DNA of 64,000 bases from Coenobita brevimanus (GCA_032717465.1 CM064690.1:26328153-26392152), one strand, 5' to 3'. Numbered from the stretch's first letter, positions 24,966 through 37,330 are shown. The notes: generated by a model not told the origin, from the letters alone. A program made the numbers and translations.

Positions 24966-25379
24966 AGTAGGCTCTACATTACCCTATTATTTGGTTATAA
25001 GGCTACCACAGAGCGTTGTAAATGGTTTCCTGGGTTACAGGAAACCATTAGGCTTGTCACTCAGTGTAGAGTCACTACATCGAGTGAGTGGATGATGGGC
25101 GCCCCCACCTACTACACAAATTGGTATTTGACAAAACTATCCATTTCAAAGCACCATTCACCACGCACCAGATCAAACATTCATTATCCTTCACCATCAA
25201 CTCTACACAGGTCAAACACTCATTACCAAAGAAGGATGAAATAAAACACGATATATTCTGTATAAATACAGACAAATAGTTTTAATTTAGAAATCTCAAA
25301 AGACATACAGACTGATATGAATATCTTATGTACAATAATATTAAACTTAATTTAAAATCTTACAATGCAAAATGTTCTT

Positions 25380-25650
25380 GCAGGTTTATTGGGGGATGTA
25401 TACGGTCGTGACCCCCCTCCAGACCTGATCCCCCCCTTGACCTCATCTCCGGGGGAGGATGGGGGGCTGCTAGGGGGGTCACGGTGGGTGTGGGGGGAAT
25501 CCTACCTATCTTGTGACTGAATTATAAGTAGATAAAGAGAGGTGGGGGATGGGGGGTAGGGGATGGTGGGGGATGGGAGATGGGGGGGGCAGATGGGTGG
25601 GGATGGAGGATTGTTGAAGTAGATAAACGTCTCACTGAGAAAAAATCCAC
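25380..25650. other. C-rich and G-rich strand-switching stretch
   Basis: CCCCCCTCCAG and CCCCCCTTGACC (25415-25441) are followed by GGGGGAGGATGGGGGGCT and a degenerate GGGGGATGG array (25540-25615). Runs of four or more G indicate G-quadruplex potential. Confidence 0.5.
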
Positions 25651-25964
25651 AGTAGACGAAACGCGGCGAAGTTGGCACAAACAAATCTATATTTAAACTT
25701 TTTTTTTAATCATTATTCTATTCAAGTTTTTTTTCCCTTGAACCACGTCTCGTCTTCCTCTCTCACACACAGAAATTCACTCAAGCACTTGTTAGGGTAT
25801 TACTGATGGTGCCTGCCCTTGCCTTAGATTTTTTTTTATTTTAATTTTTTTTAATAGCCACGCCTTCATATGTACACCAACTCTCATTCAGAAATAAACC
25901 TAAGCCGATAGTTCCATTATTTTACAGAAAGTATCTCCTTAAGTAACGTGTATTTAATCTTACA

Positions 25965-26565
25965 GTGGGATTCTTGACGTCTGAATCTCAATGCTTCGTC
26001 TATTTCTCCTTAAGCTCTGACGTCTTTTGCTGCTCTTCTTGACCCTGGAACGTCAAAGACAACGTATTTTTACAGAAAGACGTGCCTTGACGTCTCTGTA
26101 GTCTATGTAACAGTCTCATTCTTCACGCAGCAAGACTCTATACATCATTCACTATCTTGCCGTAAATTCACCGACGTCGATTTGTAGTAAGATTCCTGAC
26201 GTCACTTTTTTTTTACAGTAAAACCTTTGATGTCCCTTTTTTACAGCGGTATCTTTGAAGTCACTTAATATTTTCAGAAAGACTGGTGCTAATTACACTT
26301 TATCATTACGATTTTAGATATTATATACAGTATGATCTTCTGTCAATAGTTTTCACAGTAATACCTCCGACGTCAGATTTTTTTTTTTTATACAGTAAGA
26401 TCTACGTCACTCATGTTTTCACAGTAATATCTTCGACGTCAGATGTTTTTTTTTACAGTAAGATCTACGACGTCAATCCTGCTATAGACATCAGTGGATT
26501 TATTTTACAGGATGCTCTTTCTCCTCACTTTCAGACAGGATATTTGACGTCCTCCTGCTCTCTCA
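25965..26565. repeat. Degenerate array carrying GACGTC motifs
   Basis: GACGTC or a one-base variant appears about ten times in 600 bp, often after ACAGTAAGATCTAC or ACAGTAATACCTC and followed by a T-run. The clearest copies are at 26375-26480. One site, TGACGTCA near 26199, is a full palindromic CRE. Confidence 0.65.
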
Positions 26566-26599
26566 AAATTCACCATTACATAAATATAGGATGATGAAC

Positions 26600-26740
26600 A
26601 CGGCATCTCTCACCAAGCAGGGGTATGAGGGGGACTGGGATGGTGATTGGGGGTACTAATTAGGGAGTGGGGGATTGGGGATTGGGGTTCACTAATCGGG
26701 GGATGGACTGGGGGGAAAAGGGGGGGGGTTCTATAAAGGA
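26600..26740. repeat. G-rich GGGGATTGGGG stretch
   Basis: GGGGGATTGGGGATTGGGG and neighbouring G-runs give G-quadruplex potential. The following AT-rich 300 bp hold nothing recognised. Confidence 0.6.
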
Positions 26741-27105
26741 TTGGTCGCGCTACCTAGGCCTAAAGATCAATAGATTGTTTTTATTATTATTATTATACAT
26801 CACAATATAAAGATTAGAGATTAGAGTGATAGAAAGTGTCACACAACCCCCAACATGAGGGAGATTAGGGGCAGTACACCAGTTGGATTAGGACGCTCCG
26901 TAACACCTCTTCTTTACCGATTCATTCCTGCATATACTACCTTAATATTCGTCTTTATATATGTAAACTATTCCAAAATTTTAAAAGCTACAGGTATGAC
27001 GCGCGAGAATTAAGATGACGTTTATATTCTTCTTTATGCTGATATCAAAAGTTTATACATTATACGCATGGGAATATTAAGATGACATGCGTAGAATGAG
27101 TCGCC

Positions 27106-27174
27106 ATGGAACAGGTGCTACGGAGCCTTCTAAGCCCACGAGAACACGGCCCCACGTCATCGTCACGGCGGCAG
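27106..27174 (+). other. First-exon-like segment (unconfirmed)
   Basis: A GCCATGG start context opens 23 codons (MEQVLRSLLSPREHGPTSSS then RRQ) that end exactly at a CAG|GTAAAT donor. No downstream exon was found and no homology is recognised. Confidence 0.15.
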
Positions 27175-27525
27175 GTAAATGTCCGGCCGCCGTCCAATAA
27201 AGAACACCAGGATTCAAAAACGCATTTTTCAACATTACTGGCGGAGGGAAAAATGAGTGGAAAAAAAAAAAAAAACATCGCCTACATTCACGAAGCCTCA
27301 TCATACCACAACATATTTTTTTTTTCCAACATATTTTCACTATACACAAGTCACCATCATAATTATTCATTTTTTATTATTCATTTCCTCTTTTTTTTTT
27401 TTTATTGGCTGTGGAATATGAATGGAATGAAATATGTCTACGAAGGACATGCTATCACTGGCTAACGAAAAAAAAAAAAAGTGAAAATCGTCGTTAGGCT
27501 TACAATTATAGTTTCAAATAGCCTA

Positions 27526-27531
<6 letters not shown>

Positions 27532-27575
<44 letters not shown>

Positions 27576-27990
27576 CACACACACAGGAGGAAGGGGGTAC
27601 TGGAGGGAGGAAAGGGGGATGGAAATGAGGGGGAAAAGAGTTTATGAAGAGGGGAAACTGAGGGTTAAGAGGGAAAACTGGCAACGAAAAGTGGAAAAAT
27701 GAGATGAAAGAACTTAAAAAAAAATATATATATCCGAGAAAAGATGAAAGGTGGGCTGGAAGGGAAAAAAATGGGAGGGGAATAGGGGAAACAAAAGAGT
27801 GAAAAGGGTGGGGCAAAGGGGTGGGGGAAGAGGGTGGGGAAAACATGGCGCAAAAAGGGTGGGGAATGAGTGCCGAGGTAATGGGAGGGGGGGAAAGGGT
27901 AGGGGGAAACATGGGGCAAAAAGGGTGGGGAAAGAGTGCCGAGGTAAGGGGTGGGGGGAAACACGGGGCATAAAGGGTGGGCAAAGGGAA
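27532..27990. repeat. (CT)n-(CA)n and G-rich minisatellite
   Basis: CT 27532-27571 is followed by a short CA run. From about 27810 a unit of about 62 bp with GGGGCAAAAAGGGTGGGGAA and GAGTGCCGAGGTAA repeats about three times. Confidence 0.85.
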
Positions 27991-27999
27991 ACAGGGTGG

Positions 28000-28965
28000 G
28001 CATACTTATAACATCAGAATTTCCGTATCAGAAAGGAACACAGCGTGGTATATAGTACAGGGTGGACAAACAATCAAATCAACGAACAAAGAAACAAGAA
28101 AGGCACGAAAAGCCACACGAGTGACGACTAATCCAGCTTAATGAATTCGTAAACAAAAAAATATAACAAAAAACACATCTCGAGCGAAAACAAGTGACTT
28201 AAACGCTACGGACGAAGAAAAAAAAAATGATTCGCTCGTGTTGCTAAGTCGAGCGTTCGGGGAAGCTCGGAACAGAACTCGAACTGTCCCGAACGCCAAG
28301 ACTTCCAACACGCACTACGGCGATCGCCCTTCACTTGTTTTTCGTGGTTCATCGTCCAGCCGCCAGGGGGACGCGCTAAGCTGCAGAAGTCGTCAGGTAG
28401 ATTATAAAAACAATAATCACCTCATTAATGCGGTCCTTACATACTTACAAACAACATTACTGAAGAATGGCCCTATGTGACTGAACAACACACTTTCTTA
28501 AATACATACGAAGGGAAGGGGGGAAGAAGGGGGGAAAAATTGGACACTGGAATCTTACTATGTATAATTATGTATATGTTATGTATATATAGTCCCTACC
28601 CAGCACTCGCCATTCACCTTAACACTGCTGGGGGAGATCTGGGGGTGTGAGGGAGGGGGTAGGTACTGACACATCAGCCAGGTGGTTAACATGGTCGGAA
28701 ATCCCACAGAGTTGTCATGCCTTGGTGAACCTTACGGGGGGAAAAAACACTGACGAAGGCCCGCTGAACCTCTCAGCTGGCTCAGACGGGTCTAAATTCA
28801 AACGACGTCTCCAGGAACTTAGACACACACATATTCCAGGACCTCGTTTGCGGGGTAAGTAGTTGATTGTCTCTCTTGAAAAAAATCCCGGTCCTTGAAT
28901 TGGCTTGTCCAGGTATCAAACAGGTAAGCAGGTAAGGGGGACCGTGTGTACTCAACCTTAATTTC
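28000..28965. other. Non-repetitive stretch
   Basis: Plus-strand frames at 28238-28480 and 28647-28862 have mixed composition; the second runs into GGGGTAAGTAG, a donor-like site. Neither is recognised and neither has a clear acceptor. Confidence 0.3.
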
Positions 28966-29049
28966 TGTTTATTTTCTTCTGCTTAAGTGGAGTTTTCTGC
29001 TACACTGTCCTTTTGAGATGCTGGCTTTTAGGGCCTTGAGTACCATCCC

Positions 29050-29935
29050 AGATTCGACCTCCTCCTCCCGCTGAAATGTGGGCGAGAGGGAAATAGGGAT
29101 GTGCAAATACTGAGATAAAGGGAATGGAGGAAAATAAAGGCGGGGAAGATGATTCATGAAGGTGGAGGAGAGAAAGGAGACAGAAGGGACAGGAGAGGGA
29201 AGAAAGAAGTGGAGGAAAGAAGAGGGACGGAGTGAGGGATATTGGAGGGGTAGAGGAAAAGGAGAGTAATGAAAGGGGGTGTAAGAAGGCAAATAGAGAG
29301 AGAGAGAGAGAGAGAGAGGTACAGGTAGGAGGCCTTGAATGATGGGCAGGTGGGCACTAATGAGAAAGGCGTAGATAGGGCAAAGTGATGGGCAGGGGAG
29401 GAAAGGCAAGGGGAGAGAGGAGGGGGAGGGGGAGATGAGGTAATAAGGAGGAGGAGGAGGAGGAAGGGGGGGAGGGGAGATGAGGGGTGGAGGAAAGGTA
29501 TTGGGGTTGAGGATGAGGGAGGAAAGGCGTGGGGGATGAGGATGGGGGATGAAAAAAGGGAAGATAAGGGCAAGGGGAGACAAAGTAAGAATGAGGGGAA
29601 GGGGGTAGGTGGGGGGATGATAAAGGGAGGGGAAGGATTAAGAAGATCGGGGACAAGGGAGGGAGGGGGAAGTGAGGCAAGGATGAAGGGAAAATGAGCA
29701 TAAGTTAAACGAGTGAGGAGAAGGTGGGGAAGGGGACAGGTAAAGAGATGAGAAGGTGGGAGGTAAGGCAGTGCAGGTTGAGAAGTGGAGGGGTAGATTC
29801 ACTAAGGGAGTATGGGGAAGGGGTAGGGGGAGAAAAAGTGGGGAAGGGGGGTTAGGGGGAGAAAGAGCGAAGGGAAGGGGTAGGGGGAGAGAGAACGAGG
29901 AGAAGGGGAGGGAACTCTCCAAGGGGGGTCCTGAT
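29050..29935. repeat. Polypurine tract
   Basis: About 890 bp mostly A and G, with (GA)n at 29297-29320 and GGAGGAGGA at 29447-29463. Minus-strand frames here are low complexity. Confidence 0.88.
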
Positions 29936-29989
29936 ACGCCCCCCAGAGAGCAGATTCCAAGACAATATGATTCCCCGATTTCCGTCACT

Positions 29990-30560
29990 CACACAGCGGG
30001 AGGGGAGACGGATCAGGCCTGGAGTCTCCTAATGGGAATTCTTTGGACATTGATTATTGCAATTATACGCGTTTACAATTATTTTTATTATCTGTGGGGA
30101 GATGCATTAGAGACACCCATGATTGTAGTTATATAAGTCACTAATTATACACTCACAGTCATCGTGGAAAAATGCAACGAGAAAAAAAATGCTATTCCTA
30201 TTAATTCTCCAATTGTTTTTAATATGTTGGAAGGATGTAATTCAGACGCCTTAGTTACTATCATTCAAGTGGTCAGTCATTCACTTTCATTCTGGGAAGG
30301 TACAATGAAGTTAAAAATCACTGCAGTTATTCACGTTTCTAATTATTCAAGGGTCTGTTACGTCATTCATTACTTCATTCATCATTCACATTATCACTGG
30401 AGGATGTTCTACCCATTTCTAGTTATTTTTCATTAATGTGGGGAGTCTAAAAGGTAATTATTTTTGTACCTGATAATTATACCTTCAGTGTAATCTCCAT
30501 ACTAAATAAATACTTGTGGAATCTTCTATTTTCACAGGTAATTCTTGGCCTTCATTAGTA
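29990..30560. other. Non-repetitive AT-rich stretch
   Basis: A loose recurrence of ATT-CAGTTATT and TCATTCATTCA phrases. A 90-codon frame at 30164-30436 is not recognised. Confidence 0.35.
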
Positions 30561-30589
30561 TACCGTTCTTATTGTAATGTCTCTCAATC

Positions 30590-31005
30590 CTTAGCTTACT
30601 CTCTAACTTCAGCTTACTCTACTTTTAGCTCACTCTCTAACTTAGCCTTTCTCTATCTTCAGCTCACTCTCTCTCTTTAACTTACTACCCCTACACCTTC
30701 ATCTTACATAATCTCTCCACTCTCTATCTTTAGCTCACTCTATCTTTAACTTACTATCTCTACACCTTCACCTTACATAATCTCTCCACCTCTTTAGCCA
30801 ACGAAATCATACCCATTGGTGTATATTTTTTACACTAATTTACATTGTCTCTCCACCTGAACCTTACATAAATCTCTCAAACCTTAGCTTTTAGTCTCTC
30901 CAACTGTGGCTTAGTGTCTCCTTCAGCTGACACTCTTCCTCTTAAGGTATAAAATCTCTCAACCTATAGCTCACAAAATCTCTCCAGTCTCAATTCTTCC
31001 AGTAC
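30590..31005. repeat. Degenerate array of CTCTCTAACTT-AGCT type
   Basis: TAGCTCACTCTATCTTTAAC and CACCTTCA-CTTACATAATCT recur at 30660-30790 with a period of about 68 bp, and shorter variants lie on either side. Confidence 0.65.
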
Positions 31006-31179
31006 AGTGAGACAAGCGATGCTATTCTGGCTGGCTCAAGACGATTCTAGTCTGATTTAGTGAAAAGCCTCGTTGTGAAGGGGTGGAAGCGACCTCCATT
31101 AACCCTTTCACGGTGAGATGCCTCCTATGAGCTACGTAAAATCAACCGACAGAATCAAGATATATAAGTGCCCCATGAA

Positions 31180-31430
31180 CTCTTCCTTCAATACGATGAC
31201 GCCGTTTTCTACCGTATTTTCGTTACCTCCAGACGATTTTATTCAGCTCAAGAGACTTTACGACCAGGAGGGGTTAGACACAGCTTTAATAATCCCCTTC
31301 AGTACAAAAGGCCTTCCCTAAGTTGAAGGAAATCGTCTGGATGCAGCAAGAATGAACTAGAAAAAAAAAAAAAAAGGACCTCACTGGTACTCGAAGGACG
31401 TCATCGCATTAAAATGGGGTAATTTGCAAA
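31180..31430. mobile_element. Hairpin miniature element, copy 1 (family C)
   Basis: An imperfect palindrome. The left arm has CTTCAATACGATGACG and CCAGACGATTTTATTCAGCT; the right arm has AAGTTGAAGGAAATCGTCTGG and ACGTCATCGCATT. The centre carries CCCCTTCAGTAC. The same layout recurs four more times within 3 kb. There is no coding capacity. The superfamily cannot be assigned because target duplications are not clear. Confidence 0.65.
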
Positions 31431-31499
31431 AACCGAATTATTATTAGTTATTTTTTACTTATACTTCACCTTGACTTAGAAATCGTCCTTAGCAAACAC

Positions 31500-31740
31500 A
31501 AACATTGGGTCAGACCAAGCCCTTCTCATGGTCTGGGTCCCTCTAATGGTCTAATGGGGTCTGGAAAGGTCTGGACGAGAGGGTTTAGTAGTCTGTGGCT
31601 CTGGTTCTGCATACATATGGGTCTGATGGTCTGCTGGGTGGGTCTGTCTTTCTCTGGGCTAGTGGTGATGATTGGGTAATTCACAGACCTAATCTCACCT
31701 ACACAGGGTTGGGTGGACTGGTCAGGATCCGGTCTCGCTT
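31500..31740. repeat. Degenerate GGTCTGG array
   Basis: GGTCTGGGTCCCTCTAATGG, GGTCTGGAAAGGTCTGG and similar phrases recur at irregular spacing. Confidence 0.5.
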
Positions 31741-31744
31741 GTGG

Positions 31745-31975
31745 TCTTGTGCCCTTCAGTTCGATGACGCAATTCTGAATGTTATTATTAGTATTTACAA
31801 ACGGATTTATTTAGTTTAGAGGAAATATTTTGAACTTGGAAGGTCAGACACTGCCTTCATTAACGCCTTCAGTACTAGATATCCTTCTTAAGATTAAAAT
31901 AAGAATAAAATACATAAAAATAAAAACAATGCTGAACAACAAAATGATAAATAATGTCGTCGGTCTGAAAGGGTT
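31745..31975. mobile_element. Hairpin miniature element, copy 2 (family C)
   Basis: It starts near TTCGATGACGCAATTCT and ends at ATGTCGTCGGTCTGAAAGGG, with CGCCTTCAGTAC in the middle. The arms are more diverged and A-rich than in copy 1. It follows a degenerate run of GGTCTGG-type repeats (31500-31740). Confidence 0.5.
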
Positions 31976-32690
31976 AATAAGGGGGAAATAAAACCCGAGC
32001 GAAAGTTTACGGAACGAGGAAAATCACCTGAGAATTTCTTGCCGGGTTAAATCGGCGTTTCAGTAATTAACGTGTCAGACAGCCCGGCCGTCATTTCAGA
32101 ATATCATTAAAGAGTGTGCAATATTTTTTTCTGTTAATATAATCGCAGTGTACATGAAAGGCCCTGAGGATCCTCGTTCGTGATGCTGGATAGGGACCCC
32201 TTCGTGTGGTGGCACTGATGTAACCTGTCTGCTCCGCTACCCACACAAACGTCTCTTAACTACCGAAATAAAGGCTGGTGGATTGAAGGTGAAGGGGAAC
32301 TTAAGCCTGTAGCCCACCGAGTTCACGTTCCAGACTAAGCTAGGGCCACAAAAACAACTACAACAATTCCCATCTCTATATGACCTCAGCGATAACCACC
32401 CAAGATCCTTTAATGACTCTAAATGCAATTACGAGATGCACTTACATGGTACTTAATGGCCTGATATACTAATGAGCCCTTCGTCTCATCAATCGGCGCT
32501 TATATTCTCAACGTTAATCACTAAGCAAGTGTCGAGTAGCGATTAAGTGAACCTTTGATCATGGTAAGTGGCCGTGAGGTGGAGTGGGAGGTGAGGGACT
32601 GGCTCAGAGGAATTACTTACAAGACGGGTTAATATGTAAGGCTGACCATGGAATCCTGTACCCCTTACATCTATCTGTATGTACCTACCT
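31976..32690. other. Non-repetitive stretch
   Basis: Mixed composition with no gene recognised. Degenerate ACAGACC repeats follow at 32770-32880. Confidence 0.35.
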
Positions 32691-32884
32691 ACCTATCTAT
32701 CTATCTATCTATTAATGGGTAAAAAGGCAGACATGAATTCCTTGATCAACCAGACCAGTTTCATTCTCATCACCGTTGTTTTTAAAGACAAGTTGACAGA
32801 CCACCACAGACCAAACTACAGACCGGAGACCCATACCTAAAATTTTAACACCCAGACCATTTCCAGCCTGGTCTGTGCTCGATA

Positions 32885-33085
32885 TTAAACCCTTCAGCAC
32901 GGCGACGTACTTTCTATCACAATCTTGCTACCTCTACACACTTTCCTTCACGAAAGAGGTGTCGAGTGTGGAGGATTAATATACAGCCTTCATCAACCCC
33001 TTCCCTAGCACGGCACTCCCATAGGACGAATAGAATGTCTGGAAGTAGCAAGCAGAACACCTAAGAACACGTCACTGAAGGCCAG
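32885..33085. mobile_element. Hairpin miniature element, copy 3 (family C)
   Basis: It begins AACCCTTCAGCACGGCGACG, has ACCCCTTCCCTAGCACG near the centre and ends near AGAACACGTCACTGAAGG. It is strongly diverged, and the GACGATTTTATTCAGC core is not preserved. Confidence 0.4.
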
Positions 33086-33269
33086 GGGGTTCAACCAGGC
33101 TCTATCACCGCTCTATAATCATCACCGGGATCACGTGCAGAAACCTACACGTCCAGCAATGCAAGAACCAAACACAGAATTATAGCCATTGGTCTCGTAA
33201 CTACCCAATTACAGGGAAAAAAAGTTCGTGTTCTCTGTATCGTTTAATATATATTTTTTTTTTTTTGCT

Positions 33270-33470
33270 CCTGGACGTCTTTGTTATGCTTACTACGGTT
33301 CCAAAAGACGATTTATTGAATTTTTAGATATATTTTGGAGGGGGCTGATGGAGGCTGCACCCAACCCCTCCACTTCGAAAAGCCTCCCTCGTGCTGAATA
33401 AAATCGTCTGTCTGTCCGTCCTGTGAACACAATTTACTAAGATGTCAACGCACTGAAGGGGTTTAATGAT
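33270..33470. mobile_element. Hairpin miniature element, copy 4 (family C)
   Basis: The left arm is AAAAGACGATTTATTGAA and the right arm GCTGAATAAAATCGTCTGTC, a near-perfect inverse. AACCCCTCCACTTCGAAAAG is central and the end is GTCAACGCACTGAAGGGG. It is one of the better preserved copies. Confidence 0.6.
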
Positions 33471-33479
33471 CAGCCTCTA

Positions 33480-33845
33480 AACCATTTCCCTTATCACTGA
33501 CCTCTCTTAATTAACCATTTATCATCAGCCACTTTTAATTAACCATTCCTCTTATCATTAGCCATTACTCTTATCATTATCCTTTTATCATTAACCTCTT
33601 TTATTAGCCATTCCTCTTATCATTAACCTGTCTTCATTGACCATTTCTCTTATCATTCACCTCTTCATTAACCATAGCTCTTATCAACGCCTTTTTACTG
33701 ATCATTCCTCTTATTATTAACTTCTTCATTAACCATTCCTCTTATTATTAACCTCTCTTCATTCACTGTTTCTCTTATCATTAACCTCTTCATTAACCAT
33801 TCCTCTTATCATTAACCCCTTAATTAACCATCCATCATTAACTTC
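33480..33845. repeat. Minisatellite of about 30 bp
   Basis: Many variable copies of CTTATCATTAACCTCTTCAT plus TAACCATTC fill the gap between two hairpin elements. Confidence 0.8.
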
Positions 33846-33884
33846 AAATGACCCGCCTTCAATACCTGACAATAACCTCTTCAA

Positions 33885-34065
33885 TCCGATGACGCTTCTT
33901 TTCATTTCCTTATAGTTATCTCCTGACGATTTTACTCCCCTAGGGATAAGCATTATGAGTTGGAGGGGTTGAGGGGTCTCCAAAAACCCCTTCCTTACAA
34001 GACGCCTCCTATAGCTGAAGAAAATCGTCGGGAAACAGCAAAGAAAAAATTAAGAACGACGTCAA
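33885..34065. mobile_element. Hairpin miniature element, copy 5 (family C)
   Basis: The left end is CTTCAATCCGATGACGCTTC, then CTGACGATTTTACTCCCC. The centre is ACCCCTTCCTTACAAGACG. The right arm is AGCTGAAGAAAATCGTCGGG, ending AAGAACGACGTCAAG. Confidence 0.6.
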
Positions 34066-34079
34066 GTGGAGGAGGAGGA

Positions 34080-34488
34080 GGAGGATACCCTGCAAAGTAA
34101 CAAGCCACGGTAACTGCCAATTAACCTTACAAATCAATCAACAACTGAGAACAACCCTGACGCAACTTAAACAAGGCAATTTGATCATTAAGGTCATCGA
34201 TAATTAACACTTGAGGATGACCCCTAAATTTTCACTAATTACTACGTTAACTTATCACCGGTATCTCTCACAGCTTACCTTAACAAAACACAACAGGTAA
34301 CTTAATTAATAAACACGTTATCTTAGTCCTTTGATAACTATATTCCTCTGAGATGAGACAAGTACCATTTGATACTGTTAACATTCGTAATTTAATTTGA
34401 TAATACGATATTGAAAATGATGATGATGATAATAGTAATCATCATAATCTAATCTCCCTTTATTTTTCAGGAGTGCTTGATGATGATG

Positions 34489-34541
<53 letters not shown>

Positions 34542-35240
34542 CTAAAATTCTGAAATCCAAGAGAGTCCACCATATACAAATTAAAAACAAGAAAATGCCA
34601 TTTGAACAGACCAGTAATTCAACAAAGCCTCTTCCAAAATTTGACCCCTCCCCCCCCCAAAAAAAAAAAAAATCTACACCCCGTAAAAGATGTGTAGATC
34701 TGAGCACACCAATACACCTCTCCGTATACTGTATATCCATTGAACTTCTGAAAACATACCATTTCGTTCACATACTCATGGACAAATTGGAAAAATGTTG
34801 AGTTACTGTAATAAAGACACAACCACTTCCTTCATGCTTTTCGAGATGAGAGGCTGAGAACTCCAAAACATATATACTTTTTTATCCTTAACTGTCTGTA
34901 GTAAAAAAAAAAAAAAAAAAAAACTGAAAACAAGCATCCCACATGAAAAAAAAAAAAAGTTGAAAAATGCCACCAATTATTCGTAACGACAAAATGATAC
35001 GTCTGAAAATACACGAAATACTTCATCATCATTTGGCTCTTCACGAATCAAAAGTCGTCCCCAAAATATCACCAATTCTGTCGTCATAAGAGGAGTGAGA
35101 GGTGGAAAATAACATACTGTGAGTCGAAAATTATCAGTTCCTTTCTTCACTATCCACACCTGAAGTCCGAAAAGAAGGCTGACTACGCTAAACTTTTTTT
35201 ATTTCCTTCTTGTTGGTTCACTGAGAGCCGGTCCACTCAT
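34080..35240. other. AT-rich stretch with (AAT)n
   Basis: (AAT)n at 34489-34540 and A-runs at 34662-34673, 34903-34923 and 34949-34960. No gene recognised. Confidence 0.5.

Positions 35241-35245
<5 letters not shown>

Positions 35246-35313
<68 letters not shown>
35246..35313. repeat. (CA)n microsatellite
   Basis: A pure CA run of about 67 bp. Confidence 0.95.
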
Positions 35314-35489
35314 TCTTTCCTCATACAGATACTGAAAGGCCGAAACCAAACAGACCCTCTTCTTGTTCGCCGTAACCTCGCTGAAAGGCCGAAAACATGG
35401 CAGAATACACCCAGCCCTCGTTTCGTTCTTGTATTTCCACCGCTCACCATCCCAGTCTCCAAAAGAAATCGTATGCAAAGTGAGTCGAA

Positions 35490-36000
35490 TTGCGAATCAA
35501 AATCCCGAATCAGCTCGAATTGCGAATCAAAACCCCGAATCAGCTCATTATCCCGGCCAGAAGTCCATCAGTCGGAGTTTCTCTTCATTTACACGACAAA
35601 TGGAAAACGTAAATGGGAGGGACACACAGGCTTGTCGTGTGGGTGGGTGGGTGGGGGGGAGGGTCGTAAATATGCTCCGAGATGCAGGGTGGATTGTGGA
35701 GGTGGATGAGTGGATAGCTGGGTGGATGGAGGGAAGATGGATGGATTGTGGAGATGGGGAATGAATGAAGGAGGACGTATAGAGGGATGGATAAAAAATA
35801 GATGGATGGACGATAGTGAAGGTGGATGAGTGGATAGTCAGGTGGATGGAGGGCAGATCGATGGACAGGGGAAAGAGCGGAGGGAAATGTGTTGAGAGAC
35901 GGATAAAAGACAGATGGATGGACAGAAAGTCTGATGAAAGGGTGAAAAAATAAAGAAATGTTCTTGGGATGTTAGGTAGGGATGGATGAAGTGGTGAATG
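35490..36000. repeat. Short duplications and GATG-rich array
   Basis: GAATTGCGAATCAAAA-CCCG is doubled at 35488 and 35517. GTGGATGAGTGGATAG plus GTGGATGGAGGG is repeated at 35702 and 35822 (period 120 bp). Confidence 0.7.
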
Positions 36001-36009
36001 AGTGGATAG

Positions 36010-36225
36010 TCATGTGGACCTCTCTATTCCTCCTCCTCCTCCTCCTCGTCTTTCTTCATTCCCTTCTCCTTCCATTTCCTCTATTGAGTATCCCCTCTCA
36101 TCATTCCCCTTTCCCTCTCTCCTCTCTTCTTCCTCTCCTGCTCCTCTCTCCTTCCTCTCCTCCTCCTCTCTCATTCCTCTCCTCCTCCTCCTCTCTTCTT
36201 CCTCTCCCCCTTCCCCGCGAGTTAC
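36010..36225. repeat. Polypyrimidine tract
   Basis: TCC-rich, with CTCTCCTCCTCCTCTCTT blocks repeating. Confidence 0.85.
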
Positions 36226-36309
36226 AATATAGGTATCACTCGCTACAAGGGATTCGTGAGGCGGAACCAGATTCTTTTGTCGATATTTGCCCCATTGAGC
36301 TCTTCGTGT

Positions 36310-36382
36310 AATCTCTCTTTTCCTGTATGTGGGGAGAGAAAGGAGGTAGGGACGGAGAGAAAAGGAGGGTGGAGAGAAAGGA

Positions 36383-36447
<65 letters not shown>

Positions 36448-36840
36448 TGAGAAAAAGGGGGAGGAAGAAGGTAAGGGTGAACAGTGATTAGACATATGAC
36501 GAAGAGAGAGAGAAGGGGAGAGAGGGAGGTAGAAGATATTGAAAGAGAGAGGAGAGAGAAGAAGAGAAAGGACGGGAGGAGGGAAAGAAACAGGAGGGAA
36601 GAAGAATAAAGGCGTGAAAGACGAGGAAAAAATTGGAAGGGATGGAAGGGAGGGAGAGGAAAAGGAAAAGGTGGAGGAAAGAAAGGAAGAGAAATAAGGG
36701 TGAGATAATGAAGACAGAGGGGATGGGGAGAAAAGAGAGGGAAGGAACCGTGAAATGGAAGAAACAAAAACCGAGAGGAAGAAGGGGAGGAAACGAGGGA
36801 GAAAAAGGATGAAGTGGGCGAAAGAAAGGGTGGGGGAGGC
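36310..36840. repeat. Polypurine tract with (GA)n
   Basis: Mostly A and G; pure GA at 36388-36443. Confidence 0.88.
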
Positions 36841-36937
36841 TAGACTCTTTTATCAGACTCTCTCCCTCGACAACTGTATGGAAATAATCGAAGCCGTTAT
36901 AATTGTAATGATAATTGTGTACATCCTGGCGAGTCTC

Positions 36938-36939
<2 letters not shown>

Positions 36940-36988
<49 letters not shown>

Positions 36989-37330
36989 GGGCAGGAAGAT
37001 CTCCGGAACGAGGCACAATTACCAACCTCGGTCACTTGGAAAACTCGAACAAATCGTTTAGCGGGAGGAGTCGGTCCGGATGTCACTCACAGCCCCCTCT
37101 TCCAGCCCCCACTCCCCCTACCCCCTCACCCCCATGCTCCCCTCCCCCTCCCTTACCCCCACAATCTCCCTACTCCCTTTCACCTCCCTCGTTTAATCTC
37201 CTACACCCCTACCTCTTCACCCCCTCCCCATACCCTCACACAATCTACTTCCCCTCACCCTCCCCTTCCCTTACTCTACACTCCCTACCTCCTCATCCTC
37301 TTCTTTATCCCCCTCTCTCTCACACTGATA
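36940..37330. repeat. (CA)n then polypyrimidine tract
   Basis: CA 36941-36987; C/T-rich 37085-37330. Confidence 0.85.
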
